Source: Actinomycetota bacterium (lineage in GTDB: Bacteria > Actinomycetota > Acidimicrobiia > Acidimicrobiales > Ilumatobacteraceae). From it: a DNA stretch of 64,000 bases. Positions 56,151 through 64,000 of the stretch are shown here, one piece after another. The notes under the pieces were generated by a model. It had not been told where the DNA came from and searched no databases. It was given only the letters and a program-made list of their open reading frames with translations. Each line of letters starts with the position of its first letter. The stretch's first letter is position 1. The position numbers and the translations under genes are program-made. The stretch is from the NCBI GenBank assembly GCA_030645495.1, contig JAUSLV010000016.1:62001-126000 (forward strand). The letters run 5' to 3'.

Positions 56151-58499
56151 TCAGCCGACCGGTTCGGGCTCTTTGGCGATCTCGTCGAGGATCCGCTCGG
56201 CGGCATCGGCGGGGTGCGCGCCTTCCACGTTCAGGCGCGGCAGCACCCGATCCAGCCACTTGGGGATCCACCAGTTGCGGGCGCCCAGCAGCTCCATCGT
56301 GGCCGGCACCAGCACCATGCGCACGATGGTGGCGTCGACGAGCACAGCGACCGCCATGCCCAGCCCGAACAGCTTCAGCGAGCGCTCGTCGCCCAGCACG
56401 AACGCGCTGAACACGCACACCATGATCAGTGCCGCGGCGGTGATCACGCGGGCGGTGACGGCCAGGCCGTCGGCCACGGCGGTGCCGTTGTCGCCGGTGC
56501 GGTCGAACTCTTCCTTCATGCGCGATAGCAGGAACACCTCGTAGTCCATCGACAGGCCGAACACGATCGCGAACAGCATCATCGGCGCCCACGCCTCCAC
56601 CGGGCCGGCCTTGTCGACGCCGATCAGGCTGAGGCCCCAGCCCCACTGGAAGATGGCCACGATCACGCCGTAGGCGGCGCCCACGGACAACAGGTTCATG
56701 ATCACGGCCTTCAGCGGCACCAGCAGGCTGCGGAACACCACCATCAGCAGCAGGAAGCTGAGTACCAGCACAGCGCCGATCAGGAGCGGCAGTCTGCCGG
56801 CGAGGTAGTCGGAGAAGTCGATACCCGAGGCGGTCCAGCCGCCCACGTTGACCTTGATGCCGGTGGGCGGCAGCACGTCGTCGCGCAACCGGTTGACCAG
56901 CTCGGCGGTGGTGGCGTCCTGAGGCGAACTGGTGGGGTACACCCGCCACATCCACACGTCGGTGCCCTGCACCTGCATGCCCGGCGTGGCGAACGCGACG
57001 TCGTGGTCGGCAGCGAGCGCGGCATCCACGGTGGCGGCGATCTCGGTGGTGGCGGCCGGGTCGGTGCTCACCAGCACCAGCGGGCCGTTGGTGCCCGGCC
57101 CGAAGCCGGCGGCGATCGTGTCGTACGCCTGGCGCACGGTGGTGTCCTTGGGCAGGTTGCCGGTGTCGCTGAAGCCGAGGCGGATCGAGAACAGCGGCAG
57201 CGCCAGCACGATCAACGCGGTTGCGCCGCCGATGAAGAACGGCCACGGGCGGTGCTGGATGAAGCGGCTCCAGCGGAACCAGAAGCGCAGCTCGCGCGGC
57301 TTCTCGCCTCGGGTGCGGATCGGGGTGCGCAGGCTCTTGCCGAAGGGCAACAGGCTGGCGCCGTTCAGCAGCAGGGCGGCCAGAATGCCCAGGCCCATCA
57401 GCGGCCCCAGCTTGTCGAGGGCGACGCCGACCAGGCCGCAGGCCACGAACAGGGCGACCCCGGTGGCGGCTGCACGCGAGGTGCTGTGGATGCGGGTGCC
57501 GGTGAAGCCCAGCAGCGCCGGCAGCAGCGTGATCGAGGCGATCATCATCACGAACACACCGGTGGCGCCGGCGACCGCCAAGCCTTGTACGAACGACAGG
57601 CCCATGATGAACAGGCCGAGCAGCGAGATGATCACGGTGATGCCGGCGAAGATGACCGCACGGCCCGAGGAATCGACCGCGGCCACGGTGGCGGTCTCGG
57701 GGTCTTCGCCCATCTGCAGGTGCTCGCGGTAGCGGCTGACGATGAACAGGGCGTAGTCGATGCCCACGCCAAGGCCGATCATCGCTGCCATCTGCGGGCC
57801 GAACTCGGGGATCGAGAACCCGTTGGAGGCGATGGCCACGATCGCCATGCCCACGCCCAGGCCGACCACGGCGGTGCCGATCGGCAGACCCATGGCGATG
57901 ACCGACCCGAACGCCAGCAGCAGGATCACGATCGCGGCGAGGATGCCGAGGATCTCGCTGGCGGGGAATTGCATCTTCTGGAAGATCTGACCGCCGTAGT
58001 CGATGGACAGGCCGGGCACGTTCACCTCGGCGCCGAGCGCTTGGATCTCATCGCCGAGCTTCTTGAACCCGGCCTGGTCGCGCTTGCTGATCGTCAGTTG
58101 GGCGAACGACACATCCTTGCCGGACGAGTTGGTGGGTGACGCCGCAGGGCTGTTCTGCTGCACCCCCTCCGGAGCGTACGGGCTGACCACCTTCACCCCG
58201 TCGAGCGCGTCGACCTGCACGAACAGGACGGCCATCGCCGCCTTGACGGCAGGGTCGGCGTTGCCCTGCTCGGCGGTGAACACGATCTGCGCGGGGAACC
58301 CTGCGTCTTCCTTGTTGCCGATGTTGTTGAACGCGTCCTGCACCAGCTTCGACTCGCTGTTCGGCATGTTGAACTCGGTGTGGTAGTCGGTACCGAGGCC
58401 GGACGACACCGCGTTGAGGGCCACCAACACGGGAAGCCAAATGGCGAACACCATGATGAAGCGGTGCCGAAAGCTGAAGCGCGCGAGACGTGCAAGCAT
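56151..58499 (-). CDS. MmpL-family RND transporter
   Basis: The 782-aa protein has twelve membrane helices in two repeated halves with large extracytoplasmic loops after TM1 and TM7. Proton-relay Asp-Tyr pairs are visible in GVGIDYALFIVSRYREH and GLSMDYEVFLLSRMKEEF, as in MmpL3. It should export a lipid or lipid-linked molecule using the proton gradient. ATG at 58499 has GGAAGGTAA upstream and is preferred; ATG at 58544 lacks one. It diverges from rsgA and follows topA on the same strand. Confidence 0.9.
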   Translation of the reverse strand: MLARLARFSFRHRFIMVFAIWLPVLVALNAVSSGLGTDYHTEFNMPNSESKLVQDAFNNIGNKEDAGFPAQIVFTAEQGNADPAVKAAMAVLFVQVDALDGVKVVSPYAPEGVQQNSPAASPTNSSGKDVSFAQLTISKRDQAGFKKLGDEIQALGAEVNVPGLSIDYGGQIFQKMQFPASEILGILAAIVILLLAFGSVIAMGLPIGTAVVGLGVGMAIVAIASNGFSIPEFGPQMAAMIGLGVGIDYALFIVSRYREHLQMGEDPETATVAAVDSSGRAVIFAGITVIISLLGLFIMGLSFVQGLAVAGATGVFVMMIASITLLPALLGFTGTRIHSTSRAAATGVALFVACGLVGVALDKLGPLMGLGILAALLLNGASLLPFGKSLRTPIRTRGEKPRELRFWFRWSRFIQHRPWPFFIGGATALIVLALPLFSIRLGFSDTGNLPKDTTVRQAYDTIAAGFGPGTNGPLVLVSTDPAATTEIAATVDAALAADHDVAFATPGMQVQGTDVWMWRVYPTSSPQDATTAELVNRLRDDVLPPTGIKVNVGGWTASGIDFSDYLAGRLPLLIGAVLVLSFLLLMVVFRSLLVPLKAVIMNLLSVGAAYGVIVAIFQWGWGLSLIGVDKAGPVEAWAPMMLFAIVFGLSMDYEVFLLSRMKEEFDRTGDNGTAVADGLAVTARVITAAALIMVCVFSAFVLGDERSLKLFGLGMAVAVLVDATIVRMVLVPATMELLGARNWWIPKWLDRVLPRLNVEGAHPADAAERILDEIAKEPEPVG

Positions 58500-58684
58500 G
58501 AGGGGGGTTACCTTCCGCTGGCCTTCGGGGGGTAAGGCCGTCATTTTGGAACGCTACCGTTGGGTCAATCGACGCCCTCTGTGATATCCGGCTCGGCTGG
58601 ACCGACGAAGCGCTGGCTCACTGGCGGGCGCTGGGTTGCCCTCCCGCCGGCCGTGTCAGCCGCCTCGATCGCGGCTGGAGTTCG

Positions 58685-59581
58685 GTGTTGCAGTCGCTCG
58701 ACGACCCACCGCTGCGCGTGCGTAACATCGGCGCCGACGTGGCCGTGGGTGACTTCGTGGCCATCGACCCGGACGGCGAGCGGGTGGCGGCGGTGCTCGA
58801 TCGGCACAGCGCGTTCGTGCGCCGCGCTTCGTTCGCCGGAAGCCGCGCCGAGGCGCACACGATCGCGGCCAACGTGGGCACGGTGATGCTGCTGCACGGC
58901 CTCACCTCGCCGCCGAACCAGCGGCGGCTCGAGCGCGAGCTGGTGCTGGCGTGGGACAGCGGCGCCCGCCCGGTGGTGGTGCTCACCAAGATCGACCTCG
59001 TCGACGACCCCGGCCCCACGGTGGCAGCGATGCAGGATGTCGCGCCGGGTGTCGACGTGATGGTGGCCAGTGGCATCAGCGGTGAGGGTGTCGACGAACT
59101 GCGCCACTACGCCGACGACAACGCCACGATCGCCCTGCTGGGTGCCAGCGGGGTGGGCAAGAGCACGCTGCTGAACTCGCTGGTGGGCGCCAGCCGCCAA
59201 GTGACCGCCGACGTGCGCGAGGGCGATCAGCGTGGCCGCCACACCACCACCGCCTCAGAACTGGTGCGCCTGCCCAGCGGCGGCTGGCTGATCGACACCC
59301 CCGGTGTGCGCGCCGTCAGCCTGTGGAGCAGCGGTCGCGGGATCGAGAACGCGTTCGCCGACGTGTTCGAGCTGATGGACCATTGCCGCTTTCGCAACTG
59401 TAAGCACGACGACGAGCCGGACTGCGCGGTGAGCGCGGCCGTGCTGGACGGTCGGCTCGACCCGCGACGCCTGGAGAGCATGAAGCGCCTGGTGGCCGAG
59501 GAGGCTGCGCTGGAAGCCGAACAGATCGCCCACGAGAAGACGTTCGACAAGCGCGGCGCTCGTCGGCCGAAGAAGATCTGA
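58685..59581 (+). CDS. rsgA: Ribosome small-subunit GTPase RsgA
   Basis: The 298-aa part shown has the circularly permuted GTPase order: TKIDL (G4), then G1 GASGVGKST, G3 DTPGVR, and a C-terminal zinc knuckle CRFRNCKHDDEPDC. RsgA matures the 30S subunit. The in-frame sequence upstream (LGWTDEALAHWRALG then GRVSRLDRGWSSVL) looks like the missing N-terminal OB-fold, yet contains no ATG, GTG or TTG. GTG at 58685 is the first common start. A rare start codon, or an error or frameshift upstream, is possible. Confidence 0.85.
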   Translation: MLQSLDDPPLRVRNIGADVAVGDFVAIDPDGERVAAVLDRHSAFVRRASFAGSRAEAHTIAANVGTVMLLHGLTSPPNQRRLERELVLAWDSGARPVVVLTKIDLVDDPGPTVAAMQDVAPGVDVMVASGISGEGVDELRHYADDNATIALLGASGVGKSTLLNSLVGASRQVTADVREGDQRGRHTTTASELVRLPSGGWLIDTPGVRAVSLWSSGRGIENAFADVFELMDHCRFRNCKHDDEPDCAVSAAVLDGRLDPRRLESMKRLVAEEAALEAEQIAHEKTFDKRGARRPKKI

Positions 59582-59592
59582 CCTGGGTCGGT

Positions 59593-60399
59593 TCAGCTGG
59601 GGCGGCGCCGGCGGCTCAGGGCGATCGCCGTGAAGGCAAGGCCGGCACCACCCACCAGCAGCGCGCCACCCACCAGCAGCAACGTGTTGTCCTCGTCGCC
59701 GCCGGGCGACTCAGCACCCGGCACGTCAGTCCCGGGCGTGCCCGTTGGGTCGGTGGTGTCGAGCGTGGTGTCGGTGTCGAGAGTGGTGTCGGTGGTGTTG
59801 GGGGTGTCGGTCGTGTCGGTCGTGTCAGTGGTGGTCGGGGTCGCGGTGGTGGGGGTCGCGGCGGTGGTGGTGGGGCTGGCGGGCGTTGTCGGCGTGGCGG
59901 GAAGTTCGGGGATCACGACGTCATCGGGAATTTGGATGTCGGGTGGCGCGCAGGTGAAAGCCGGCCGGTGCACGTCACCTGAGTCGACGAACAGTAGGTG
60001 CGCGGGGGTGAGGTACACCGAAGAGCGATAGTCGCACTGGGTGGGGAAGCTGCTGACGTAGTCCTCGCCACGGTTGTTGGCCGCCACGACGTCGAACACG
60101 GTGAACTCCCGCGTCGTGCTCACACCAGTGTCGAGGTTGGTCAGTTCGGTGACGATCGGGTCGTTGCACAGTGTGTCGGTGTTGCCGTTGATCCAGAAGC
60201 TCCACTGCCAATCGTTCGAGCGGCTGCGGGCTCCACGAACGTCGAGGTTCGCGGTGTCGAGGGTGTGGCACGACGGTGCCATCTCGAACGGCGGCACGTC
60301 GTCGCCGGCGGCCGTGGCGGCCGGGGCGGTGGTGATCAACAGGGAAGCGGCCGCCGAGATCGAACCGGCGAGCAGGCTCCGAAGCAGGTTCGTGCTCAA
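59593..60399 (-). CDS. Exported Thr-rich stalk protein with C-terminal anchor
   Basis: The 268-aa protein has a signal sequence, a small globular region (about 35-160) with two to four Cys, and a Thr/Pro/Asp repeat stalk (TPTTATPTTTDTTDTTDT). A C-terminal helix (LLLVGGALLVGGAGLAFTAIAL) ends in RRRRPS. The layout is like a sortase substrate, but no LPxTG is seen, so it may be membrane-anchored only. TTG at 60399 is chosen because AAGGAG is spaced six bases from it. No enzymatic function is visible. Confidence 0.7.
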   Translation of the reverse strand: MSTNLLRSLLAGSISAAASLLITTAPAATAAGDDVPPFEMAPSCHTLDTANLDVRGARSRSNDWQWSFWINGNTDTLCNDPIVTELTNLDTGVSTTREFTVFDVVAANNRGEDYVSSFPTQCDYRSSVYLTPAHLLFVDSGDVHRPAFTCAPPDIQIPDDVVIPELPATPTTPASPTTTAATPTTATPTTTDTTDTTDTPNTTDTTLDTDTTLDTTDPTGTPGTDVPGAESPGGDEDNTLLLVGGALLVGGAGLAFTAIALSRRRRPS

Positions 60400-60495
60400 T
60401 GTGGCTCCTTGGGTTCCGCGCACCGGGGTGGTGCGCGGGTGACCGTCCAGAGCGTGCGGGAATGAGCGCCTCGCGGTTTTCGCGGATGACGTTGC

Positions 60496-60849
60496 TCAGC
60501 CGGCGTGCACGCGCGACACGACGCGGATGGCCCGATCGAGGCCGGTGAGCGCCAAGCGCGCCAGGAGGCGATCGTTGGTGCACACCACCACCAGCTCGCT
60601 GCCCTGCTCGCGACAGCGGCCCGCGGCACCCAGCAGCAGGCCGAAGCCGGTGTCGTCGATCGCGGTGAGGCCGTCGAGGTCGACGAACAGCGTCTCGTTC
60701 GCATGTCGCGACGTGGCACGCGAAAGGTGGTCGCGCAGCAGCGGCACGGTGGCCAGATCGATCTCGCCACTGAGGTGCAGCACGGGGGCCGCGCCGAGGG
60801 CGGTGAGGCGGCCGATCAGTTCCATGACGCGGCCCACGTTATCGGGCAC
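60496..60849 (-). CDS. STAS-domain protein, anti-sigma factor antagonist-like
   Basis: The 117-aa protein has the STAS fold: PVLHLSGEIDLATVPLL, FVDLDGLTAIDDTGFGLLL and VVVCTNDRLLARLALTGL. In SpoIIAA/BldG-type antagonists the loop is DSSG, with the first Ser phosphorylated. Here it reads DDTG, placing Asp at that position. This may mimic permanent phosphorylation, or mark a STAS protein that is not switched by a kinase. GTG at 60849 is one base from the TadE-like stop, so it is translationally coupled to Tad locus 2. Confidence 0.82.
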   Translation of the reverse strand: MPDNVGRVMELIGRLTALGAAPVLHLSGEIDLATVPLLRDHLSRATSRHANETLFVDLDGLTAIDDTGFGLLLGAAGRCREQGSELVVVCTNDRLLARLALTGLDRAIRVVSRVHAG

Positions 60850-60850
60850 G

Positions 60851-61213
60851 TCATGGCGGCTCGGCGGCCATGGTGACGCTGGCGGTGATCACCACGTCGG
60901 GCATGAACATGCCGATGAACGGCACGTCCGTGTGGTCGATGAAACGCACCTGTGCCGTGACCGCCCCGTCGTGTTCGACGATCGACACCTGTAGTGGGTC
61001 GAGCGCGATGGCTTGCTCGGCTGCGAGGCGGGCCGCCGTCTGCGGATCGGCAGCGACGGCGGCTGCCCGCGCGGCCTCGCGCGCTGCCAGTTGCACCGCA
61101 ACCTGGTTGCGCACCACCACGGCCACCTGCAACAGCCCGCACACGAACAGGCACAGCAACGGCAAGGAGAGCGCCAGCTCGACGGTGGACTGGCCGCGAT
61201 CGCGGCGGTTCAC
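60851..61213 (-). CDS. tadE: TadE-like pseudopilin (locus 2)
   Basis: The 120-aa protein has leader NRRDRGQSTVELALSLPLL with the classical G-QSTVE class III cleavage site, a long hydrophobic helix, and a short ectodomain with ALDPLQVSIVEHDG. GTG overlaps the upstream pilin-like stop (GTGA), and its stop is one base from the STAS start. It is a minor pilin of locus 2. No prepilin peptidase is in this part, so the one at 38155, or one outside the window, would process it. Confidence 0.85.
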   Translation of the reverse strand: MNRRDRGQSTVELALSLPLLCLFVCGLLQVAVVVRNQVAVQLAAREAARAAAVAADPQTAARLAAEQAIALDPLQVSIVEHDGAVTAQVRFIDHTDVPFIGMFMPDVVITASVTMAAEPP

Positions 61214-61458
61214 AGCCGCTCGGTGACCGAGTCGATGACTCGCGAGAACAGGCTGCCGATCTTGCCGGCGCCGGCCCCGCCGGTGGCCCAGGCCACCACC
61301 AGCAGCGCGATGAGCGCCGCGCCCAGCAACACGAGTGCGTACTCGGTGGTGGCTTGGCCGAGTTCGCCGTCGGCGGTGGTGGCGGCGGCGGTGGCGGCGG
61401 TGGTATCGGTGGTGAGCGTTCGTGCTCGAACGCACAGGCGGAGAAGAACATGGAGCAT
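61210..61458 (-). CDS. Flp/DUF4244-like pilin (locus 2)
   Basis: The 82-aa protein has LGQATTEYALVLLGAALIALLVVAWA, a class III prepilin motif with cleavage before QATTEY and Glu at +5, followed by a short tail (KIGSLFSRVIDSVTERL). This is the clearest pilin subunit in the window. Its leader is long and Thr/Ala-rich. It lies between tadC and tadE in locus 2 and is coupled to tadE by a GTGA overlap. Confidence 0.82.
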   Translation of the reverse strand: MLHVLLRLCVRARTLTTDTTAATAAATTADGELGQATTEYALVLLGAALIALLVVAWATGGAGAGKIGSLFSRVIDSVTERL

Positions 61459-61494
61459 GGGTGCCTCCCTGGGAAGCGGTGACGGGTGGGTTGG

Positions 61495-62073
61495 TCAGCG
61501 AGTGAGCGACGAGAGGGCTGCGAGCAGCAAGGGGACGATGGCGAGGAGCACGAACGACGGCAGGGTGCACGCCACGAGCGGGGCAGCCAGGCGAACGGGG
61601 AGTTGCCGCGCGAGGGTGTCGGCGCGCCGCCGACGCTGCACGTGCGCTTCGGTGGCCAGCCGATCCAGCACCGGCGCCAGCGGCAACCCATAGCGATCGG
61701 CGGCCGCCAGCGTGTCGGCGAGGGGATCGGCGATCGGGCCCAGCCGCTGGGGCAGGCACGCGAGCGCGTCGGCGAAACGACTGCCCTCATCGCAGCGAGC
61801 GACGACGGTGGCGAACGCATCGTGCACGGCGGGCGCGAGGTGAGGCAGCGCGCTGCGAATGGCCGCCAGCGGCAGGTGGCCGGCGCGGATGGCGAGCACC
61901 ACGATGTCGATGGTGGCCGGCCACTCGCGAGCGACAGCGGCGCGCGCCGCGCGCTGGCCGCCGGCGCGCCGCGCCGGCGCCGGCACCGTTGCTCGGCGGG
62001 CTGCCGGCCGCAACGCCGCGCCGGCGGCGACCACCGCCACCACTGCGACCACCCCGACCATGCCCGCGTTCAC
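61495..62073 (-). CDS. tadC: TadC-like T2SSF protein (locus 2, short)
   Basis: The 192-aa protein has an N-terminal helix (MVGVVAVVAVVAAGAAL) and the T2SSF helical core (WPATIDIVVLAIRAGHLPLAAIR to RLGPIADPLADTLAAADRYGLP), then a C-terminal helix pair (SFVLLAIVPLLLAAL). At 192 aa it is about two-thirds of locus 1 TadC. GTG overlaps the TadB-like stop as GTGA. It should form the platform with the gene upstream. Confidence 0.78.
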   Translation of the reverse strand: MNAGMVGVVAVVAVVAAGAALRPAARRATVPAPARRAGGQRAARAAVAREWPATIDIVVLAIRAGHLPLAAIRSALPHLAPAVHDAFATVVARCDEGSRFADALACLPQRLGPIADPLADTLAAADRYGLPLAPVLDRLATEAHVQRRRRADTLARQLPVRLAAPLVACTLPSFVLLAIVPLLLAALSSLTR

Positions 62074-62651
62074 TGCGTGGCCTTCGTGATGATGCGGCGC
62101 ATCCACCACCAGCCCAGCGCGTTGCACGCCACGCCGAGCGCTGCACACACTCGCCCGACGGGCGCCAACCATGCCGCGCGGAACGAGGCGCTGGTGGCGA
62201 GGTTCCAGGCACAGAACACCAGCGGCACGATGGTGAGCACCCGTGCGCTCAGCCGTGCCTGCGCGCTGTGGGCCGTGGCTTCGGCGCGGATGGCGAGCCG
62301 CTCGCGCAGCAGTGCCGCGGCAGCGTCGAGCGTGGCAGCCACTGGGCCACCCAGCGTGCGAGTGGCGTGCAGCGCCTGCAGCACGACGCGTTCGTCGTCG
62401 CCGGGGTGGTTGGTGTGGCGGCACCACGGTGCCTGCTGCATCGCGTGTGCGTGGGCGGCAATCGGTGAGCTGCCGGTGCGCACCTCGGCGGCCACGGTGG
62501 AGAGCAGCTCGGCCCACTGCTGGGTGGTGGTGGGTGCTTGGCGGTGGCGTCGCCGTGGGGCGACCAGCGCGCGAGCCACACCCACGCGCCGGCGCGCACC
62601 GATGCCGGCGACGATCGCCCCGGCAGCTGCGACAGCGGCGATCAGGTGCAC
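62070..62651 (-). CDS. tadB: TadB-like T2SSF protein (locus 2, short)
   Basis: The 193-aa protein has a short N-terminal helix and a T2SSF core (WAELLSTVAAEVRTGSSPIAAHA to LRERLAIRAEATAHSAQARLSAR), then two C-terminal helices (TIVPLVFCAWNLA and VCAALGVACNALGWWWM). The GTG start lies inside the last codons of tadA (10-base overlap). It is shorter than locus 1 TadB, in keeping with a compact second machine. Confidence 0.78.
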   Translation of the reverse strand: MHLIAAVAAAGAIVAGIGARRRVGVARALVAPRRRHRQAPTTTQQWAELLSTVAAEVRTGSSPIAAHAHAMQQAPWCRHTNHPGDDERVVLQALHATRTLGGPVAATLDAAAALLRERLAIRAEATAHSAQARLSARVLTIVPLVFCAWNLATSASFRAAWLAPVGRVCAALGVACNALGWWWMRRIITKATQ

Positions 62652-63628
62652 ACCCGCCCCCGAGTGGGTGCCGCGTGCACTTCGTCGCCGCTGGCGAGCG
62701 TGCGCACCGCCAGGCCACCTGGCTGGCCGATCGGGGCCACCACCTCCACCACTTCCGCGATCCGGCGCGTTCCGTCGGGCAGGCGGGCGACGTGTACCAC
62801 CGCGTCGATCGCCCCGCTGACCTCGTGGTGCACGGCGGCCAGCGGCCAGTTACCCACCGCCTGCACTACCAGCGCCACCAGCCGGTTCAGCGCATCAGCA
62901 GCGGTGTTGGCGTGCACCGTGGCCAGCGAGCCGTCGTGCCCGGTGTTGAGCGCGTGCAGCAGGTGCACGGCCTCGGCGCCGCGCACCTCGCCCACCACCA
63001 ACCGGTCGGGGCGCAGGCGCAGCGCCACGCGTAACAGGTGGCCGAGCGTCACTTCGCCCACGCCGTCGGGTGTGGCGTCGCGGGTTTCCAGCCGCACGAC
63101 GTGCGGGTGGGCCAGGCGCAGCTCGGCGGTGTCTTCCAGCGTGATGATGCGGGCGTCGCCGGCGACCTCGCCGGCGAGGCAGTTGAGCAGCGTGGTCTTG
63201 CCCGACGACGTGGCGCCGCTGACGACGATGTTGCAGCGCCGTTGCACGAGCTCGCGCACGAGGTGAGCCACCGGCGCGGTGGCGAACGACTGCAGCTGCA
63301 GCCGGCGGGTGGCGAACCGGCGGATGCTGAGGCACGGCCCGTCGACCGCAATCGGTGGCAGTACCGCGCAGACGCGCGAGCCGTCGTGCAAGCGGGCATC
63401 GACCATCGGCTGACTGCGGTCGAGGCGACGCCCGATGGGCGCGAGGATGTGCTCGATCGCAGCCATCAAGGTGGCCGGGCGGATGGTGCCCACCTCGCTG
63501 AGGCTGCCGTCGCGCTCGATCCACACATGGGTGCCGGCGTTCACCATCACTTCCGTGACGGCCGGGTCGTGCAACCAGCGCTCGAGCCCGCCCAGTGGCG
63601 ACTGCTCGGCCACCAGGTCGATCGTCAT
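62642..63628 (-). CDS. tadA: Tad secretion ATPase TadA (locus 2)
   Basis: The 328-aa ATPase has Walker A GATSSGKTT at 138-146, TLEDTAELR (Asp box), Walker B-like RLVVGEVRGAEA and the His box LATVHANTAA. It lacks the about 100-residue N-terminal extension of the locus 1 TadA at 40117 and is a different subfamily. MTIDLV is chosen as start, overlapping the CpaE-like stop by four bases. It powers the second Tad system. Confidence 0.9.
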   Translation of the reverse strand: MTIDLVAEQSPLGGLERWLHDPAVTEVMVNAGTHVWIERDGSLSEVGTIRPATLMAAIEHILAPIGRRLDRSQPMVDARLHDGSRVCAVLPPIAVDGPCLSIRRFATRRLQLQSFATAPVAHLVRELVQRRCNIVVSGATSSGKTTLLNCLAGEVAGDARIITLEDTAELRLAHPHVVRLETRDATPDGVGEVTLGHLLRVALRLRPDRLVVGEVRGAEAVHLLHALNTGHDGSLATVHANTAADALNRLVALVVQAVGNWPLAAVHHEVSGAIDAVVHVARLPDGTRRIAEVVEVVAPIGQPGGLAVRTLASGDEVHAAPTRGRVCT

Positions 63629-64000
63629 GCCGCGTCCTTCATCATCGACTGCCCCAGCTGGTTGGCCAGCGTGCGCGGCAGGCGGGCGGCCAGCAGGCCG
63701 GCATCGACCGCGCGGGCCACCGCCGGGTCGTACTGCACCTCGGCCACCACCGGCGCACCCACGGCACGCTCGACGTCGCGGGCGCTGAGCGCGCGGCCCG
63801 GCTCGGCCACCAGCACCACGCCACTCGGCTGCATGCCGCACGCCACCGCGCGCCGCAGCGCGAGATAGCACGGGCGGGTGACGAGCAGGTTGTGCGTGGC
63901 GGCCTCGGCCAGCGCGGGGGCGGGCACACCGGTGCCGGCATCGACCACCACCGTGCCGTCGTACTGGGTGAGCGCGACGGCCAGCTCGGCCCAGCGGCCG
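63625..64000 (-). CDS. CpaE/MinD-like protein, partial at window edge
   Basis: The frame is open through base 64000. The visible 125 residues contain GTVVVDAGTGVPAPALAEAA, LLVTRPCYLALRRAV and VVLVAEPGRALSARDVER, which match the second half of CpaE/MinD-like ATPases. The P-loop would lie beyond the window. ATG overlap with tadA is seen at its end. It mirrors the CpaE-like gene of locus 1. Confidence 0.75.
   Translation of the reverse strand, partial: GRWAELAVALTQYDGTVVVDAGTGVPAPALAEAATHNLLVTRPCYLALRRAVACGMQPSGVVLVAEPGRALSARDVERAVGAPVVAEVQYDPAVARAVDAGLLAARLPRTLANQLGQSMMKDAA

Noticed and set aside
59745-59960. G/T-rich microsatellite-like tract
   Set aside because: It is the coding sequence for a Thr/Asp stalk of the exported protein, in the same frame throughout.

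Overview
The window comes from a high-GC actinobacterium. Most genes use ATG/GTG starts, and many stop/start pairs overlap as ATGA or GTGA. My best guess is an Acidimicrobiia (Ilumatobacter-like) lineage. This is inferred from a mycofactocin-type SDR, CaiB and SCP-x-type thiolase catabolic genes, an MmpL transporter, a zinc-finger-free TopA with a Lys/Ala-rich tail, the topA-tmk-holB order and two Tad pilus loci. No rRNA, CRISPR array, insertion sequence or replication origin was seen. Three tRNA genes are present: Arg-ACG, Ser-GCT and Thr-CGT. No stretch longer than about 300 bases lacks a gene or gene remnant.

Bases 1-17142 form an acyl-CoA or steroid/terpenoid-like catabolic region. It holds a MaoC-type double-hotdog hydratase, an acyl-CoA dehydrogenase, two SDRs (one mycofactocin type), an alpha/beta hydrolase, a fused tandem CaiB/BaiF CoA-transferase, a thiolase-fold protein without the usual Cys paired with a DUF35 protein, three amidohydrolase-2 paralogs, a cytochrome P450, and TetR and GntR/FCD regulators. 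Several dyads and good promoters lie between these genes. The substrate cannot be read from the sequence.

Bases 17214-20372 hold an arsR-permease-thioredoxin operon, a short gene remnant next to a perfect palindrome, a secreted Cys-repeat protein and a ParB/sulfiredoxin-like protein. Bases 20499-31879 are mainly a copper (or silver) homeostasis island: a SHOCT protein, a CopB-like P1B ATPase, a DUF305 lipoprotein, BlaI/CopY with an M56 protease, a Met-rich exported protein with a small membrane protein and a DUF1573-like protein, a two-component system, a cupredoxin lipoprotein and a CopC-CopD fusion. Two putative regulons can be read directly. One is a CTACAC-N-GTGTAG dyad at the DUF305 and CopCD promoters, with a degenerate copy at blaI. 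The other is an 11-bp-period direct repeat, CTCCAY-N5-CTCCACA, upstream of the SHOCT/ATPase genes, upstream of the Met-rich cassette, and between the two-component genes and the cupredoxin.

Bases 31937-37600 hold miscellaneous genes: an MDR dehydrogenase divergent from a cupin-like gene across a palindrome, a GNAT, a FitAB/VapBC-type toxin-antitoxin pair, an XRE gene with a frameshifted GNAT remnant, tRNA-Arg and a LysM/transglycosylase-like protein. Bases 38155-47413 are Tad locus 1: prepilin peptidase, CpaB/SAF, a CpaE-like protein, TadA, TadB, TadC, a pilin candidate, three pseudopilins and a membrane-anchored BTAD regulator. Bases 47477-50306 hold exported proteins and an SQR-like flavoprotein with a 46-residue downstream gene and a CsoR/CstR-like upstream dyad. 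Bases 50455-60849 carry tRNA-Thr, holB, tmk, a DMT transporter, topA, an MmpL transporter, rsgA, a surface protein and a STAS protein. Bases 60851-64000 are Tad locus 2 on the minus strand, cut by the window end.
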